A stretch of 64,000 nt of DNA from Psilocybe azurescens (taxonomy: Eukaryota > Basidiomycota > Agaricomycetes > Agaricales > Agrocybaceae): contig JAJIRX010000666.1 of assembly GCA_023853785.1 (NCBI GenBank), positions 62,001-126,000 of the forward strand, in the 5' to 3' direction. This document shows, in pieces, positions 1 to 11,149 of the stretch (position 1 is its first letter; every line of letters starts with the position of its first letter). The notes beneath the pieces were generated by a model. It ran no database searches and was not told where the DNA came from. It saw only the letters and a list, made by a program, of their open reading frames with translations. The translations under genes and the position numbers were made by a program.

Positions 1-290
1 GGTTCCCGGTCTTACCAGGTTGAAGGTAAGATTCTGTTGGCCGAGCAAATTGACTAGCTCAGCCGAGTACCCGGCCTTCGACAATATGAATGCAAAAGCA
101 TCCCAGATCAAGCCCCACTGTTCACCCGAAGTCGACTTTGTCTCATCCCAAGACATGACTGCAAACTCCACTGCGAACACTGCGGCCTTAGTATACGTTG
201 ATTCATCGACAGCGTACGGTCCTGCTCGTGACGGATCATTTAGAAATTCCCTCACTATCCGTAGATACGGGGTACCAGTTATGCGATAAA
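1..290 (-). CDS. Coding-like exon running off the left edge, unknown protein
   Basis: The minus strand is open through one frame from about position 265 to the window edge. It reads as ordinary globular protein rich in acidic and aromatic residues, with a segment DESTYTKAAVFAVEFAVMSW near the middle. It lies directly downstream of the NACHT gene on the same strand and could be its C-terminal exon, but no clean splice join to the segment at 382-882 was found. No domain is recognised. The start is not visible and the end lies beyond the window. Confidence 0.35.
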
Positions 291-381
291 GGTGGTACCA
301 TGCAGGTCGTCTCTGCTCGCTGCCCACCTTGATTTGATCGAATAGTGCAGAAAAAGAAAACCGGGCACAGAAGCCGTGAGG

Positions 382-2320
382 TCATCTGCTAATGAGTCTG
401 ACAGAGCACAAAATGTCTCCAAAGAGACCACTCCATTGGATTCGAGTATCCCGCCGGCACTCAAGGCAGTCCAAAAAGCCAGACAAGGGCTCATAGGAAT
501 CAACGTCAAGTCTTCGCGTAATTTTGATCCAAGATACCTCGATGGTGGAGATAGAGCTCTTCCGTTTCCCTAAATTCCTTGACTTGGAGTCAAAATACGT
601 TGTTTCCAATATCTTTAAAACAAGTAGACATACCGATGTTTGCAGAAATTCTAGAAACATTCCAGGATCCTCACTCGAAGAGTCGTAATATATTAAAGGT
701 TTACACATTAATGTGAGCACATAAGTTGTCCAGTGCTGAATATAGGGCACATTGAAAACCTTCTCCCGAAGAGTGGCGTTGTCATGCAAAGGGCCTGCCA
801 GTCGAAGATGACTCAAAAGTGACCTATACGCAAGTTTTGGCAGACATGTCGTGATGTTGAGTGCTATATATGAATAAACCAAAGCTCAGAAATAAATTTG
901 TAAGACAGCAATCAATGCTTACATTCAATAGCAGAAGTACAGAAATAGGCAGCTTCCTCATGCATTTTACCGGGATCAATGAAAAATTGACAAGACCGGG
1001 TTGGATCGAGGAGGAAGTCACTGAAACGAGGCATGAAGAAATTTGATGGGCTTGTTGTTGTCTGAGGCATCCACAACGGACAACAGGTCAATGAGGAGGA
1101 GTTGAACAGTGCCCGGGGTAAGTTGCATAAATTCCTCCAGTTCATTCACTCCCAGGCGTCCAATGGAGCGATAATTAATTTTGGTCAGTACAAAAGCCAC
1201 CCCTAGAATTCGCAAGACTGCTTCCAACATCTTTCACGCCAGAAAGGATATTGACATATAAAGCATCAAGCTGTGCGTATGGCCTATCGTCATTGACCGG
1301 AAGGAGGCCTTGAATGACTTTGAGACGATCGAGTGGATTGTATTGAGGAGAGGACACATATCTAATAACCATTGTTGCGTAGATGAATTGACCTGATGAT
1401 TTTGCGACCAATTTGGTGATGTCTTGCCCCGATGGCCATAAATCTGGACGATGGGGGGCGCATGATGTCGTCTCTCGTATGTCACGAAACGAGTCTGTCA
1501 GATATAGTCTGATATCCTCATCTGGCTGGTATGTGTCATCGAGTGCAAGACGAAAAGTCAGACTGTGTAAAGGGGCGACAGAAAATGATGTGGTGAGATG
1601 ATACTCTGGTCGACTGGCAATGAGAAGCCTGAAGGGGAGGACCGATGGATGATGTTGGAGAACATTCGAGATGGTATTTAATATGGTGTTCTGGACGTCC
1701 ACTCCATTGCATTCATCGAGACCATCGATGATGATTAGGTTGGGAAACGGTGTCCCAGATGTGAAGCGCCCGTCTCTGGAAAGCTGAAGAAGAGGATCGA
1801 GGAACAATGTGCGAAATTGTGTATCAAAATTGAGCTGAAAGATTGCGGGACTGTTGCTGATAGCTGCTTCAATTATTGGTCGAGATTCAGGAATGTGGAA
1901 CCATAATTGATAGGCCAACGTTGCGACGAAAGCTTTTTCGTTGTTTCGCCTGATATCTAACCTAGAGAAAAAGAAACTGGCGAGAAGGCGATTCTCTGCG
2001 GCACATAGTTCTGCGAAAGTCTGGGCGATGGCCGATTTGCCTGCGCCTGCGGGACCATAGAGCCAAAGCACGAAGTTATCCCATCCAAACTCCCCAATGA
2101 ACCAATCTATGAGTTTCTGAAAGACGGCGGTACGAGTATTTGGATGGCATTTGGGAGGGTCGAATCGCTCACCCGAGTTATGGAGCGCCCCGAGAGATGC
2201 TGCTTCCATCAGCCGGTCTATTGCTGCCAGGAACATGAATTGAGAGGTAAGCGATGACTGTCAAAGCCAGGAAATACACTTACCACGGACGGTGAATGGT
2301 GTGGCCTGATGGTGCTCCAT
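382..2320 (-). CDS. NACHT-domain NTPase (fungal NLR-like), with frame breaks
   Basis: This is a signal-transducing P-loop NTPase of the NACHT class common in mushroom genomes. Exon 1 (2284-2320) encodes 12 residues starting MEHHQATPF. A 60-nt intron (2224-2283, GTAAGT..GCAG) leads to the main exon. The main exon has a lead-in helix with ERFDPPKCHPNTR, a Walker A motif GPAGAGKS and a Walker B motif LIIIDGLDEC, followed by the winged-helix region. The frame shifts by one base near 1232-1234 (A-run) and again near 1024-1026 (T-run). In between lies the conserved LRILGV..LHASF segment, and after the second shift the SDFLLDP motif. A further intron (about 867-925) joins to the open segment 382-882. 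No C-terminal repeats are visible. The N-terminus is much shorter than in most NLRs, so any effector domain would lie elsewhere. Family call strong; an intact protein is doubtful. Confidence 0.72.
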
Positions 2321-2885
2321 AAACGTCCCCCGTTTATAAGAACATTGTTCGCAGTTCCGAACATTGGGAAAGCAGCTGCGGAATATTATAGCTGAGGTGA
2401 TACGATGCGCTTATATTGCCAGTTCTTAAGTGAGGGATAAGAGAGAAAGAAGTCGAGCAAGCGACAGAAACCAGCAGGACAAGCACAATGATAGTTGTAT
2501 GAAGAGAAGTGGGGAAGCTGTGGCATCACAGTAACCACATACTCGCACAATGCTTTGAGATGGCTGTGACTCACATGCACAACTTGTCCGTTATTTTAAA
2601 GTCAAATATACATGCCCATCACCCAGGGAAGCACATACAGACTGATGCTGATGCTTTTGGGGTTTTGGAGTATAAAAGGATTTACCCCGGCTGACTCACC
2701 TGCAATGCGATTTAACGCATGATCGGATAAATCCGAATAAATGATGAGTGAGACAAGAGAAAGGGAACTGTAAGAAGGGTTAGGACAGGAGAAAACCAGG
2801 CTGTCAATGCTTGGTCCGTGGGACTGAGAAGGTATACGGAATTCGGAGGAAGAGCGTCTGCCCATTGCCAGGAAATGAGCATATG
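2321..2885. other. Intergenic, no supported gene
   Basis: This is the region upstream of the NACHT gene, which reads leftwards. Only short overlapping frames on both strands are present and none reads as protein. It presumably holds the promoter of the NACHT gene. No clear TATA box was identified. Confidence 0.4.
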
Positions 2886-3369
2886 GTGCAATGAAGCGCC
2901 CTTTACGGAGTTCTTGGTCACAACGCGTGCGCCGCAATTCAAACAATTGAAAGGGATATGTCGACCGAATCTGGCTTTAGTTGTCTTTCCCCGAAGCGCC
3001 AACACGTTCGAACTTGCTTACGTACCGCCCGAAAACGTAAACCCCAGCCGTTTTCTTATTGTGAAAAAATCACTCTCAGAGCTCAAAGGGAATGTAATGA
3101 ATTATAAGCCATAGCCGTAAGACATAACATTTCGCACAAAACACGAAAAGAGTTCACCTTCACCTTCCCTAAATTCGTAAAATGCCTCCCAATCCCAATT
3201 CCTATCCATCCATCCACCTACTTTCACGCACACAACGACGGTTTAAGCACCCCCTTACACCACACCCCGGGTGTATAGCATTTTTGTATACAGACAATGA
3301 ACAAATGAACAGAAATATAAATTATACTGCATCCGCCGTCCATCAACCATCAACTATCCTCCCTCAATC

Positions 3370-4440
3370 CCCACCCCGAACACAGCTTCTTTCAGCGTGT
3401 GCGGTGGCGACATGTAGTATGCAATGCCGCCCATGGCGCGCAGTTGCGGGGAATCTTTAAGGGACCGCAAATCCGAGAGAAGGGAATCGAACAAGTAGCA
3501 AGAGAATGGTGAAAGCACGTCAGCAAAGATCCCAACATCCTTAGAGAAAAAAGCAACACAAAACTAACCTCCCAAACACATAAATTCTTAATCCACAAGT
3601 TCCGCGGGAATCTCGTCCGTCCGATGTTCACAGTGGTAGGGGTAGGGGATCATGCCTTCCAGACGATAGACTAGCAGATATTCGTCGCGATGAACAGGTT
3701 GATGCACGATCCGAGACCGTACCCCTTCTGAAGGAGCTCGTCCAGGAGGATGACGATGAGCGCCGCGACGACGAGCTGGATGATGAGCAAGAGGCAGACG
3801 CTAGCCCCAAGGTCCGACGGCTGGTCGTAGAGCCCTGTGGGCACGTAGACCGTGGCTTGGCTGAGCGCGATGATCAGAGCGAACACTGCGAAATTGTAGT
3901 TAGTATGTGTCCTTCTTCGCACGTGTGCATATATGGATGATGAAGAGAGGCAAAAAGGAAGAAAACGGTGTGAATGGAGCACAGTTGGAATGTACACGAC
4001 ATAAGACGGCACAACACTCACAATTCTGAGCACCACTCAACAACGCCCGATCCGCCTTAAGACTGAAATCGAGAGCGATAAGGTTTGCACCTGCCAAAAG
4101 CTGCATAATCATTCCAGAAGTGATAATCGGTGTGATACCGAGTTCCATGGGCGTTCCACGGTCAGAGAACAGGATGACCCGCATCCAGTAGAGCAGGTCG
4201 GACGAGTCAGAGGATATAATACCGTACAGCGGAACTTGCGAGCACACCATGAAGATAAGGAGTGTTGCCGCCGTCCATGGTACTTTTGGTTGAATGGCAC
4301 CTTGTGATATAAGGTCAGTACGTGTTGTGTGGGGTTGAAATCCGGCGGGGAATTTCTGGTAGTATCGGTAAGAAATGCCGGACGAGGTCAGCGAGCATGA
4401 AAAGGGGAGAGATGGAGGGTACGGAAGGCCCACGAGAAAA
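3370..4440 (-). pseudogene. sec61: SEC61 alpha pseudogene A (internal deletion, truncated at both ends)
   Basis: The minus strand encodes recognisable pieces of the protein-translocation channel SEC61 alpha. These include [35 protein letters not shown], then [14 protein letters not shown] and [14 protein letters not shown] at 3671-3673 replaces the Glu that follows NIC in the intact copy. Around 3610-3655 the text jumps from the VNIGR segment straight to RFPRN, removing about 100 residues that are present in the intact copy at 28525-30392. The C-terminal exons after the PPHTLKEAV motif (about 3385) are missing, and exon 1 is replaced by unrelated sequence. Remains of the introns are still present, so this arose by genomic duplication, not retroposition. 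It cannot make a functional channel. Confidence 0.88.
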
Positions 4441-4454
4441 GAGCTCGGCACACT

Positions 4455-5740
4455 TACCTAATCATTTCGGTGACCGAAAGCGGGTGACTAGGACACGCGG
4501 TCACGATTCTTAAGCCAAAGCCGCACATCGCTACGCCTGTCGCGGCTAAAGCCCTCTTTTTCATCCTCTCCCTCTCGTCCCTCATCGTCTTTGTCTTCGT
4601 CAAATGCCTGCCAGTCCTACTTCGATGTCTGGTCATTGTGCGGGAGATGTAAGAAGAATGTGACCCATCGTTGATTGTGGAGTGGTATGTTGGAATGGAT
4701 TATTGATCGGAGGATAGCGCGTGCATTGAAATTTATGAATAAGGATGGAATCTTCATGTTTCGGTGTTTGATTTGTTTCTTTAGGTTAAAATTCACATCG
4801 TCCATCCGCTTCCGACTTCCCACCCATCCCTCTGCGCTTTTACTTTGTTCTCAAACCCCCTTTTTCATTTTCAAATGACACCCCTCTATTGTCTTCGCAC
4901 TTTTACCTCCCTGCCACAATTTATCCTTCAACTTCAACGTTAACTTCACCTTAATTTTTCTTCTCTTTTCACACCCTGATCCCCACCAATACCGCACCCG
5001 AAAGCATCATACGCGCTCGCGCTCGAGTACACCGCCCATCCGTCCATCCATTCCCTCCAACCTGCTTCCTTTCCCATATTTATCATTACTGCTATCCTCC
5101 ACCTTGATTTGGTGTCAGAGTCGATTGGTGTATGCGCCCACGCTTCTTAGTTGTATGCCGCCGCGCCGTGCTGCTGCCGCCTGCACCTGGAATGCATTTT
5201 TGGATTGATGACTCCAGTAATCGTTTGATGGCTGTAGTCACCCATCGATTGTATTTAAGGATAATTGACAAAAACTGAGGGAGCCACAAGTTGGCAGGTG
5301 TGACACTGACGACGCACGAGCTTGGGCACCTCGACCTTGCTGCCCGCATTGTTGTGCATTATTGTAAGTAGGTCTGCACGGTTCTCACTGGCATCCGAGT
5401 CTTAACTAAGAGATTGGTTGATGTTATAACCAAGGTGAGCAGCCTTCAAGTTTAACATGTTGTTTTTGGGAAATAACTGATCAGTATTCTTGAACAGGTC
5501 TCACGCCCTTTGTCTCTGTTCAACACCCCAACTCGTCACAACGAAGCAATCCGCGCGTTTCTGTTGTTGATTGTATCGATGACGGCGAAGTGCGGCAGGT
5601 TGTAAATGAGAGGCGCTGACTTTAGTAGTGCCGTCGCGGCGAAACGCCTCATCGACGAGAACCTCTCATGTGTCTGTATAGTGTTCGTGTAACTATGTAG
5701 TTATCTAAATCTATTTATTATTATCCGGTGAAAAATGTCT
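4455..5740. other. Block X, copy 1: conserved block of unknown function
   Basis: This block lies between SEC61-A and block Y and recurs at 11150-12400. Pyrimidine-rich stretches (about 4850-5090) resemble a fungal promoter for a plus-strand gene. A spliced plus-strand reading with an intron of about 64 nt (GTGAGC..AACAG, about 5434-5498) is possible, but no long protein results. A minus-strand 85-codon frame (5092-5349) is kept in both copies with three residue changes, which may only reflect overall similarity. Another minus frame (4454-4636), rich in Arg and Lys, ends at a splice-like AGGTAAGT. No family is recognised. It is absent upstream of SEC61-C. Confidence 0.4.
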
Positions 5741-5774
5741 GGATTGTTAATTGAAAAATGATCTATTGAAACTC

Positions 5775-5925
5775 TTGACTGAAGCAAAGACACCAAAGGA
5801 CTTCCAAAGACAATGGCCATCTCTACGAGATATGTACCTTACTTTCCAAAGACGAGTGATCTTTTGGGTCTTTGACGTCTTTAGGTCTTTGTAAAGATAC
5901 CAAAGAAGCCCAAAGACCAACTGGC
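5775..5925. repeat. Block Y, copy 1: cluster of CAAAGAC / GTCTTTG motifs
   Basis: About 150 bp contain repeated CCAAAGAC-like heptamers in direct orientation, followed by GTCTTTG in inverted orientation, then CCAAAG again. The segment could fold into several alternative stem-loops. It recurs at 12432-12588 and 25272-25432 at the same place relative to the HNH gene. Function unknown; it could be a terminal part of a mobile element or a regulatory cluster. Confidence 0.6.
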
Positions 5926-6228
5926 TATTTTCCTGATGCGACATCGTTACATACATAAATCATAGACCTTCTTATGTGAGACACTGCTGACGACACACGC
6001 CTTATGCACTTTCAGAGCAATTCTGGTGCTAGACTACTTGATATTGACTAAAAATTGGATCTTTCGACCTGTAGAAATTGTGAGGAACAGTAAGCCCCCT
6101 GGAGGATGGCGAAGCGAGCCTTGCCCCCGCATGTAATAGAGAATAGGTCATGTGTCGTCGTCGGAGCTTCAAAGACCAAGTTGATCCTTGTCCTCGAGGC
6201 GTTAACGTTAACGTTACGTTACCCTCTC

Positions 6229-7924
6229 ATGTCGGCGCTTACAAAGTTGGACGCTGTTGATGCTTGGGGTGCTCCATCTGTTCTTCGCGCCCCCACTCTT
6301 CTGGAGCAGTGTTTGTCGCGAGCTCCACGAGTACCAGTCGCGTCGAAAAGCGCAATATCGATCGAGCCGAGGCATGCTTCATAACAAACGACTCGTCGTA
6401 TGTTCATGAACAGGCACATTGGATCAACGACATAAGGGGTAAGGAGGAAAAAGATAAAGTGTTGAAGATCAAGATTGTAAGTGGACACTGTTTACATTCT
6501 CTTTGTATTAGACTTATTCCGTCGCTATGCAGGTTCTATTTCTGTTTACTCAAGGTATCGTCAACCGAACCTTCACGTTAGATCACCCTAGCAATCTTAC
6601 CAATCGTGAGTGTCTCTTAGCGTCTCTATCTATGTGCTTTCAGCTCATGATTCCGCAGTCGATTCCAGACTGCATTCGGCAATGGATAAATTCGCAATGT
6701 TCGCCGTGACGTGTACGCAGGCCACTTTGGATACTTTCATCGAGATAGTTCAAAAGGAAAATGAAGTTGCACGGGAAAGAGCGGAAGAGGACTCGGATTA
6801 CAGGCGCGATTTAAAGGTGAATGAGTTCATTCGTGCGAGATACCATTGATTGTGACTGTGATAGATTCGGACCGTTTCCGAGACTGCTGAGTACGAGGTA
6901 GTTGTTCTCCAACCCAAGCATTTTCTTCCCAACAAGTCATGCCTTACTCGCTATGCGACGCAAAATGGTCTGGTAGAGATACCCAAACTTTATCAGGTGG
7001 ACTCAAACGGAGTCCTGCGCGAAGCCCCGCAACAGCAGACTCTCCTCGTTACCCTCCATTCCGGTTTGCGGGGAATCGTGAGCGCGGGGAAAAACTGAAC
7101 CCGTACCTTGTAATCTTGGCTGCCGAAATCAAGTTTAGGCGATATCGGGCGGCTCCCAATGCACCCCGATTGGATGCGGAGTACGAGGCTCTTATCACAA
7201 AGACTATCGAATTGGCAAATTTACTGTATTGGGAACCGATAACTGGGGCCAATGCTCAGCGCTTTTTCTACGAACCCAGCGAGGAGATGGATGTGGATGA
7301 CGACGAGACGTCTGAGAGCCATGCTACTCCTGACCCGGAGATGGGCTTTCGGGCCAACGATGCTGGTGGCTCCACGGCCCGGTCGCTGAATGGCGAAGGA
7401 GGTACCAGAAGGCCTAACTTTAACTGGCGCTCTCTTCTTTCTGGACATGGTGAGCGATAACTTTCATTCTTTAACTTTAGTTGTTCTTACGCCTTACCTC
7501 GAGACCTTCCTCTTGATTCTGACGATCGAAACTTGCTTCGGGAAATGGGGCTCTCGAAAGGACGTAAGTCCTCCCCCTTCGCTTCGGCTCTCACTGATCT
7601 AATGAAAATCAAGGGTCGCAACTGGAAAGGGTGGATGCTTGGAGGAGACTATTGCAGACTAGCGATCTAGATATTTTGCGTAATCATAGCTTCTCGCTAT
7701 TAGATACCGGTTGCATTGACCCACATGCAACACTCAATTTCATGTTCTTGGGTCTCCATTGGGGACACAGGTTTGGAAGCTGCACAAATTGGCTTTTCCG
7801 TCTCTTTCACTGTCTTTCACCTCTTTACGGTTGCTTTCACCATATTTCGCCTTACAGGGAACTCATCAGGCCACTTGTACTCGTTGAAGGCGAAATGGTC
7901 CAGCGTCATCTGTTGCGTGGGTGA
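6229..7924 (+). pseudogene. HNH-domain-like protein, copy 1 (frameshifted)
   Basis: Nearly identical in exon order to the intact copy at 25717-27414. Exons encode a CFITNDSSYVHEQAHWI segment, matching the Cys..Thr-x-Asp..Ala-His of agaricomycete HNH proteins, and an LHSAMDKFAMFAV segment matching their His..Asp-Lys-Phe motif. A segment EYEVVVLQPKHFLP, an acidic tail and a short C-terminal domain follow. At about 7024-7028 it has one base fewer than copy 3, inside a C-run, which throws the rest of the protein out of frame. The start at 6229 follows the conserved MSALTKLDAVDAW segment; the join from there to the next exon is uncertain in both copies. It is likely a pseudogene unless the missing base is a sequence error. 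Confidence 0.6.
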
Positions 7925-8430
7925 TAAAAAGAAGGAAGGAAGGAAGGAAACATGAGAGCTGTGAGGTTGGGCCTGGGTCAGCGTAGCTGACACGTTACAC
8001 GACACAAGATCGAACCGCTTACCGGTGGGCGGGTCCATTTGCGTGACAATTCGCTTTCCCTGTTTCTGATTAAAATTGACAACAATTTAAGAATATATTT
8101 AAGTGACTGAAATATGCAAATATATACAGCGAAGGCAAGGATAGTGATGTGCCCGCTTAGGCGACTCCTCTTATGGACCATGAAGTGCTCTCATGAGTAT
8201 CACAGACCGATGGATAGCGGGCGTTTGATTCAGAGCGGTTACGTCGAGAAAGGCGAATCAGACAAAGGCAGATGAGGTCATGCTGACGATTTGAGCCTGG
8301 TAGACCTAGGGGGTCAAGCAAAGGAAAGTATAGTAATAAAGCCAAGCGGCACTTCAACCCTAAGTTCAGTAACTGCCAAAGAGCAACGAGCACGCAACGG
8401 AGTCTTTGGCTATGAGACAAAACACAACGC
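7925..8430. other. Spacer between HNH1 and SEC61-B
   Basis: Convergent intergenic spacer containing a (GGAA)n-like run at about 7932-7948 and no supported gene. The same spacer with few differences occurs at 27415-27930. It lies at the 3' ends of two converging genes, so it should hold their polyadenylation signals. Confidence 0.45.
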
Positions 8431-8989
8431 GCGACGCAAACAATTAAAAGGGACGTGTCGGCCAAATCCGGTTTTATATCCCCTGGCAAGCGCCAACACA
8501 CGTTTGAACCTGCCTACGTACCTCACGAAAACGTAAACCCCTGCCGTTTTCTTTTGTAAAAAAATCACTCTGAGAGCTCGAAGGGACGTAATGAATTATA
8601 AGCCATAACCGTAAGACATAACGCTTCGCACAAAACACGAAGAGACACCAACTTCACCTTCTCTACACACCCAATCGTAAAATACCTCCCAATCCCAACC
8701 CTAATTCCTCTTCCCACCCAGCTATCTTTCATTCCCCTTCACGCAACGACGGTTCAAACGCCCTCTTACACCCCGGGCGCCTAACTATAACTCTTTTTGT
8801 ATACAGACAACGAACAACCGAACGGAACTATAAATTATACTGCATCCAACATCCTTCTCCCCCTACTCCACGCACGCACTCACCACCACGACGATTATGG
8901 CCCGATTTAGTATGCTCTCAGCGAGGAAGAAAGGGAAGGGATACGAAAGCGGAGAGGGAAGAGGGATGCGAAATATAGGCGTCGGGAAG

Positions 8990-10415
8990 GCCAAGGCGGT
9001 GGGCAGGGTATGAGCGTGTGCGGTGGAGACATGTAGTATACGATCCTGCTTGTGGCCCGGAGTTGCGGGAAGTCTTTGAGGGCCTGGATACGGGAAAGAA
9101 CGGGATAGAAAAAGTAGCAAAAGAACAGTGAAAACACGTCAACACCCCAACATCCTTAGAGAAAGAAAAAAACAGAAAACTAACCTCCCAAACACCCAAA
9201 AATTTAACCAACAAGTTCAACGGGAATCGAGTCGCTAGCTTCTGTGACACAATGAACACACTGCTCGTCAACGCGCTCTGCAGTATGATCGGCATATTGC
9301 TTGTGGAGAACAGCTTGATAGGGTACACCCCCCTTTGTCCTCTGAACCGATTACTCCTCACAGGGATCTCAATCGTAAGGCCCTGCAAGTAGATCACCAC
9401 TGCAAAAATAACGGTTGTTGATATGAGCGACATAACATTCGGCAGGCGCTCCCTCCAGAACGCCTCACAGAGAGCGCGACCTTTATCGTCCCCAAGTGAA
9501 AAGCAGATGGAACAGCGCGACGAGCGCGCCTTCAAATTCGCTCCTGCGTCCGATGTTCACACAGGTAGGCGAGAACGCCTTCCAAACAATAGACTCGCAG
9601 ATGTTCGTAGCGATGAATTGATTGATACCGGATGCAAGACCGTACTCCTTCTGAAGAAGTTCGTCAAGGAAGATGACGACGAGGGCGGTGACGATGAGCT
9701 GGATGATGAGCAAGAGGTACACGCCGGTCCCGAGGTCGGATGGCTGGCCGTAGAGCCCTGTGAGGACGTAGACGGTGGTTTGGCCGAGCGCGACAATGAG
9801 AGCGAACACTGAGAAATTTGAGTCAGTATGTATGCTTCTTCGAGCGCATGCGCATATGAAGAGATTGGAGAAAAGAAAGAGAAAGGTGCGGATGGAGGAT
9901 TGGAATGTACACGACAGTGCACAAGACGAGACAACACTCACGTTTCTGAGCACCACTCAACAACGCCCGATCGTTCTTAAGACTGACATCGACACCGATA
10001 AGATTGACACCGCCAAAAGTTGCATGATAATTCCCGAAGTGATAAAAGGTGCGATTCCGAGTTCCATAAGCGTTCCACGGTTAGAGGCGAGGATGACGCG
10101 CATTCACTACTGTGGGTAGGAGGAGTCGGAGGACATGACACTGTACAGGGGCACTTGCGAGTACACCAGGAAGATAATAAAAATGAGTGTTACCGCCGTT
10201 CATAGTGCTTTGGTTGAATGGAACCTTGTGATACGAGGATCAGTACATGTTGTGTGGGGTTTAAAGCAAGGAAATGTACTTTGCGATTCGGTGAGGATTC
10301 AGGAAACTTCTTGTATTATGGGTAAGAAAGGCCGAACGAGGTTGAGGAACCAAACTGGACGCTATATGTCAGTAATGCCGGCAGGAAAGAGGAGAGGAGA
10401 GAGAAAAACATCCGC
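8990..10415 (-). pseudogene. sec61: SEC61 alpha pseudogene B (start lost, stops, frameshift, 3' exons missing)
   Basis: The minus strand retains most of the central SEC61 alpha exons: [52 protein letters not shown], then [19 protein letters not shown] and [15 protein letters not shown]. The position of the start codon in copy C reads ATC here (about 10411-10413). Two consecutive stops (TAG, TGA) fall at 10104-10109 in the second transmembrane region. The frame shifts just after LLFTW near 9495. The last exons after PPHT are replaced by unrelated sequence near 9010-9020. The copy is less shortened than A but equally dead. By eye it differs from the intact copy by roughly one base in eight. Confidence 0.88.
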
Positions 10416-10504
10416 TGATGTTGAATTCAATGCGGGGTGGTGGCGAAAGTAAAGAACAGAGAAGTATTTTGGGAGACAACACAGATCACCCGGCACCTCA
10501 CCGG

Positions 10505-11145
10505 CACCATTTACCGGGCGAACGCTGCGTAGCACCGGCAGTAGCACCATTTGTCGCTCGCGGTGCTGACGTCATTTCTGCGAGATGTGAAGCAGCCATT
10601 ACAGCTGACAGCTAATTGCAAAACCCTGGGCACATTCCCAAAATATCGCGAATGCGCTGAGCTTTGTACAAACAACCGCTTTTGGGAAGATCCTGCGTCA
10701 TTATGCCTTCTACCTGCAACGAAGCCCCACAACGTCGGGAGGGCGCCATGCAAATGGAGTTGTTGCTCCACCATGTATGTATACCGTAGCATTCTATGTT
10801 AGGGGGTTCTTGTGGTTAGGGGTTCTTGTGGTTATGGGGTCAACATTGTGAGCTCAGGGTTATGACATAGATTTGTAGAGGTTTATTAGAGAAGCTGCTA
10901 CAGGGCGTGCTAAGTGGAGGAGAGTGGGGTCACGAAGATGGTAACAAGACGGAGATGGTAACAGGATGGGCTTGCGTCACCTGCCCGTGCGCCATACCAA
11001 AAGCGGTTGTTTGTACAAAGCTCAGCGCATTCACGATATTTTGGAAATGTGCCTAGGGTTTTGCAATTAGCTGGAAGGAGACAGAGGAGATTTTCGACCT
11101 CCCGCTGTATTCGTCGTCGCCGGCCTACGAGAAAACAGCTCTGCA
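10505..11145. repeat. Inserted segment with 76-bp inverted repeat arms
   Basis: Arms at 10610-10685 and 10997-11072 are inverted copies with few mismatches, separated by about 311 bp. The segment interrupts unit 2 between the SEC61-B start region and block X and is absent from units 1 and 3. Both arms can be read in the same sense as the same 25-residue peptide (containing LGTFPKYRECAELCTNNRFW), because the arms are inverted copies. It may be a MITE-like insertion or a duplicated fragment of another gene. Target-site duplications were not identified. Confidence 0.6.
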
Positions 11146-11149
11146 TAGT

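Larger units (their letters stand above)
2890..8430. repeat. Tandem segmental duplication, unit 1 (SEC61-A / X / Y / HNH1)
   Basis: About 5.5 kb whose order matches 8430-12850 plus 21197-21345, and in part 25262-30480. The order is SEC61 3' flank, SEC61 (minus), block X, block Y, HNH gene (plus), spacer. The left edge is judged by eye at about 2890, where similarity to 8385-8440 fades. Similarity is uneven: X, Y, HNH and spacer blocks are nearly identical between units, whereas the SEC61 parts are clearly diverged. Confidence 0.8.

Noticed and set aside
6201..6222. Telomere-like or satellite repeat in the GTTAAC run
   Set aside because: It is only three hexamer units, differs in copy 3, and matches no known fungal telomere repeat.
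7221..7448. Minus-strand 75-codon frame conserved at 26710-26937
   Set aside because: It lies opposite an HNH gene exon with intact sense on the plus strand; its conservation follows from the duplication.
9483..9956. The long minus-strand frame here as an independent membrane protein gene
   Set aside because: Its residues match SEC61 alpha exons and it is bounded by a former intron and a frameshift; it is part of pseudogene B.
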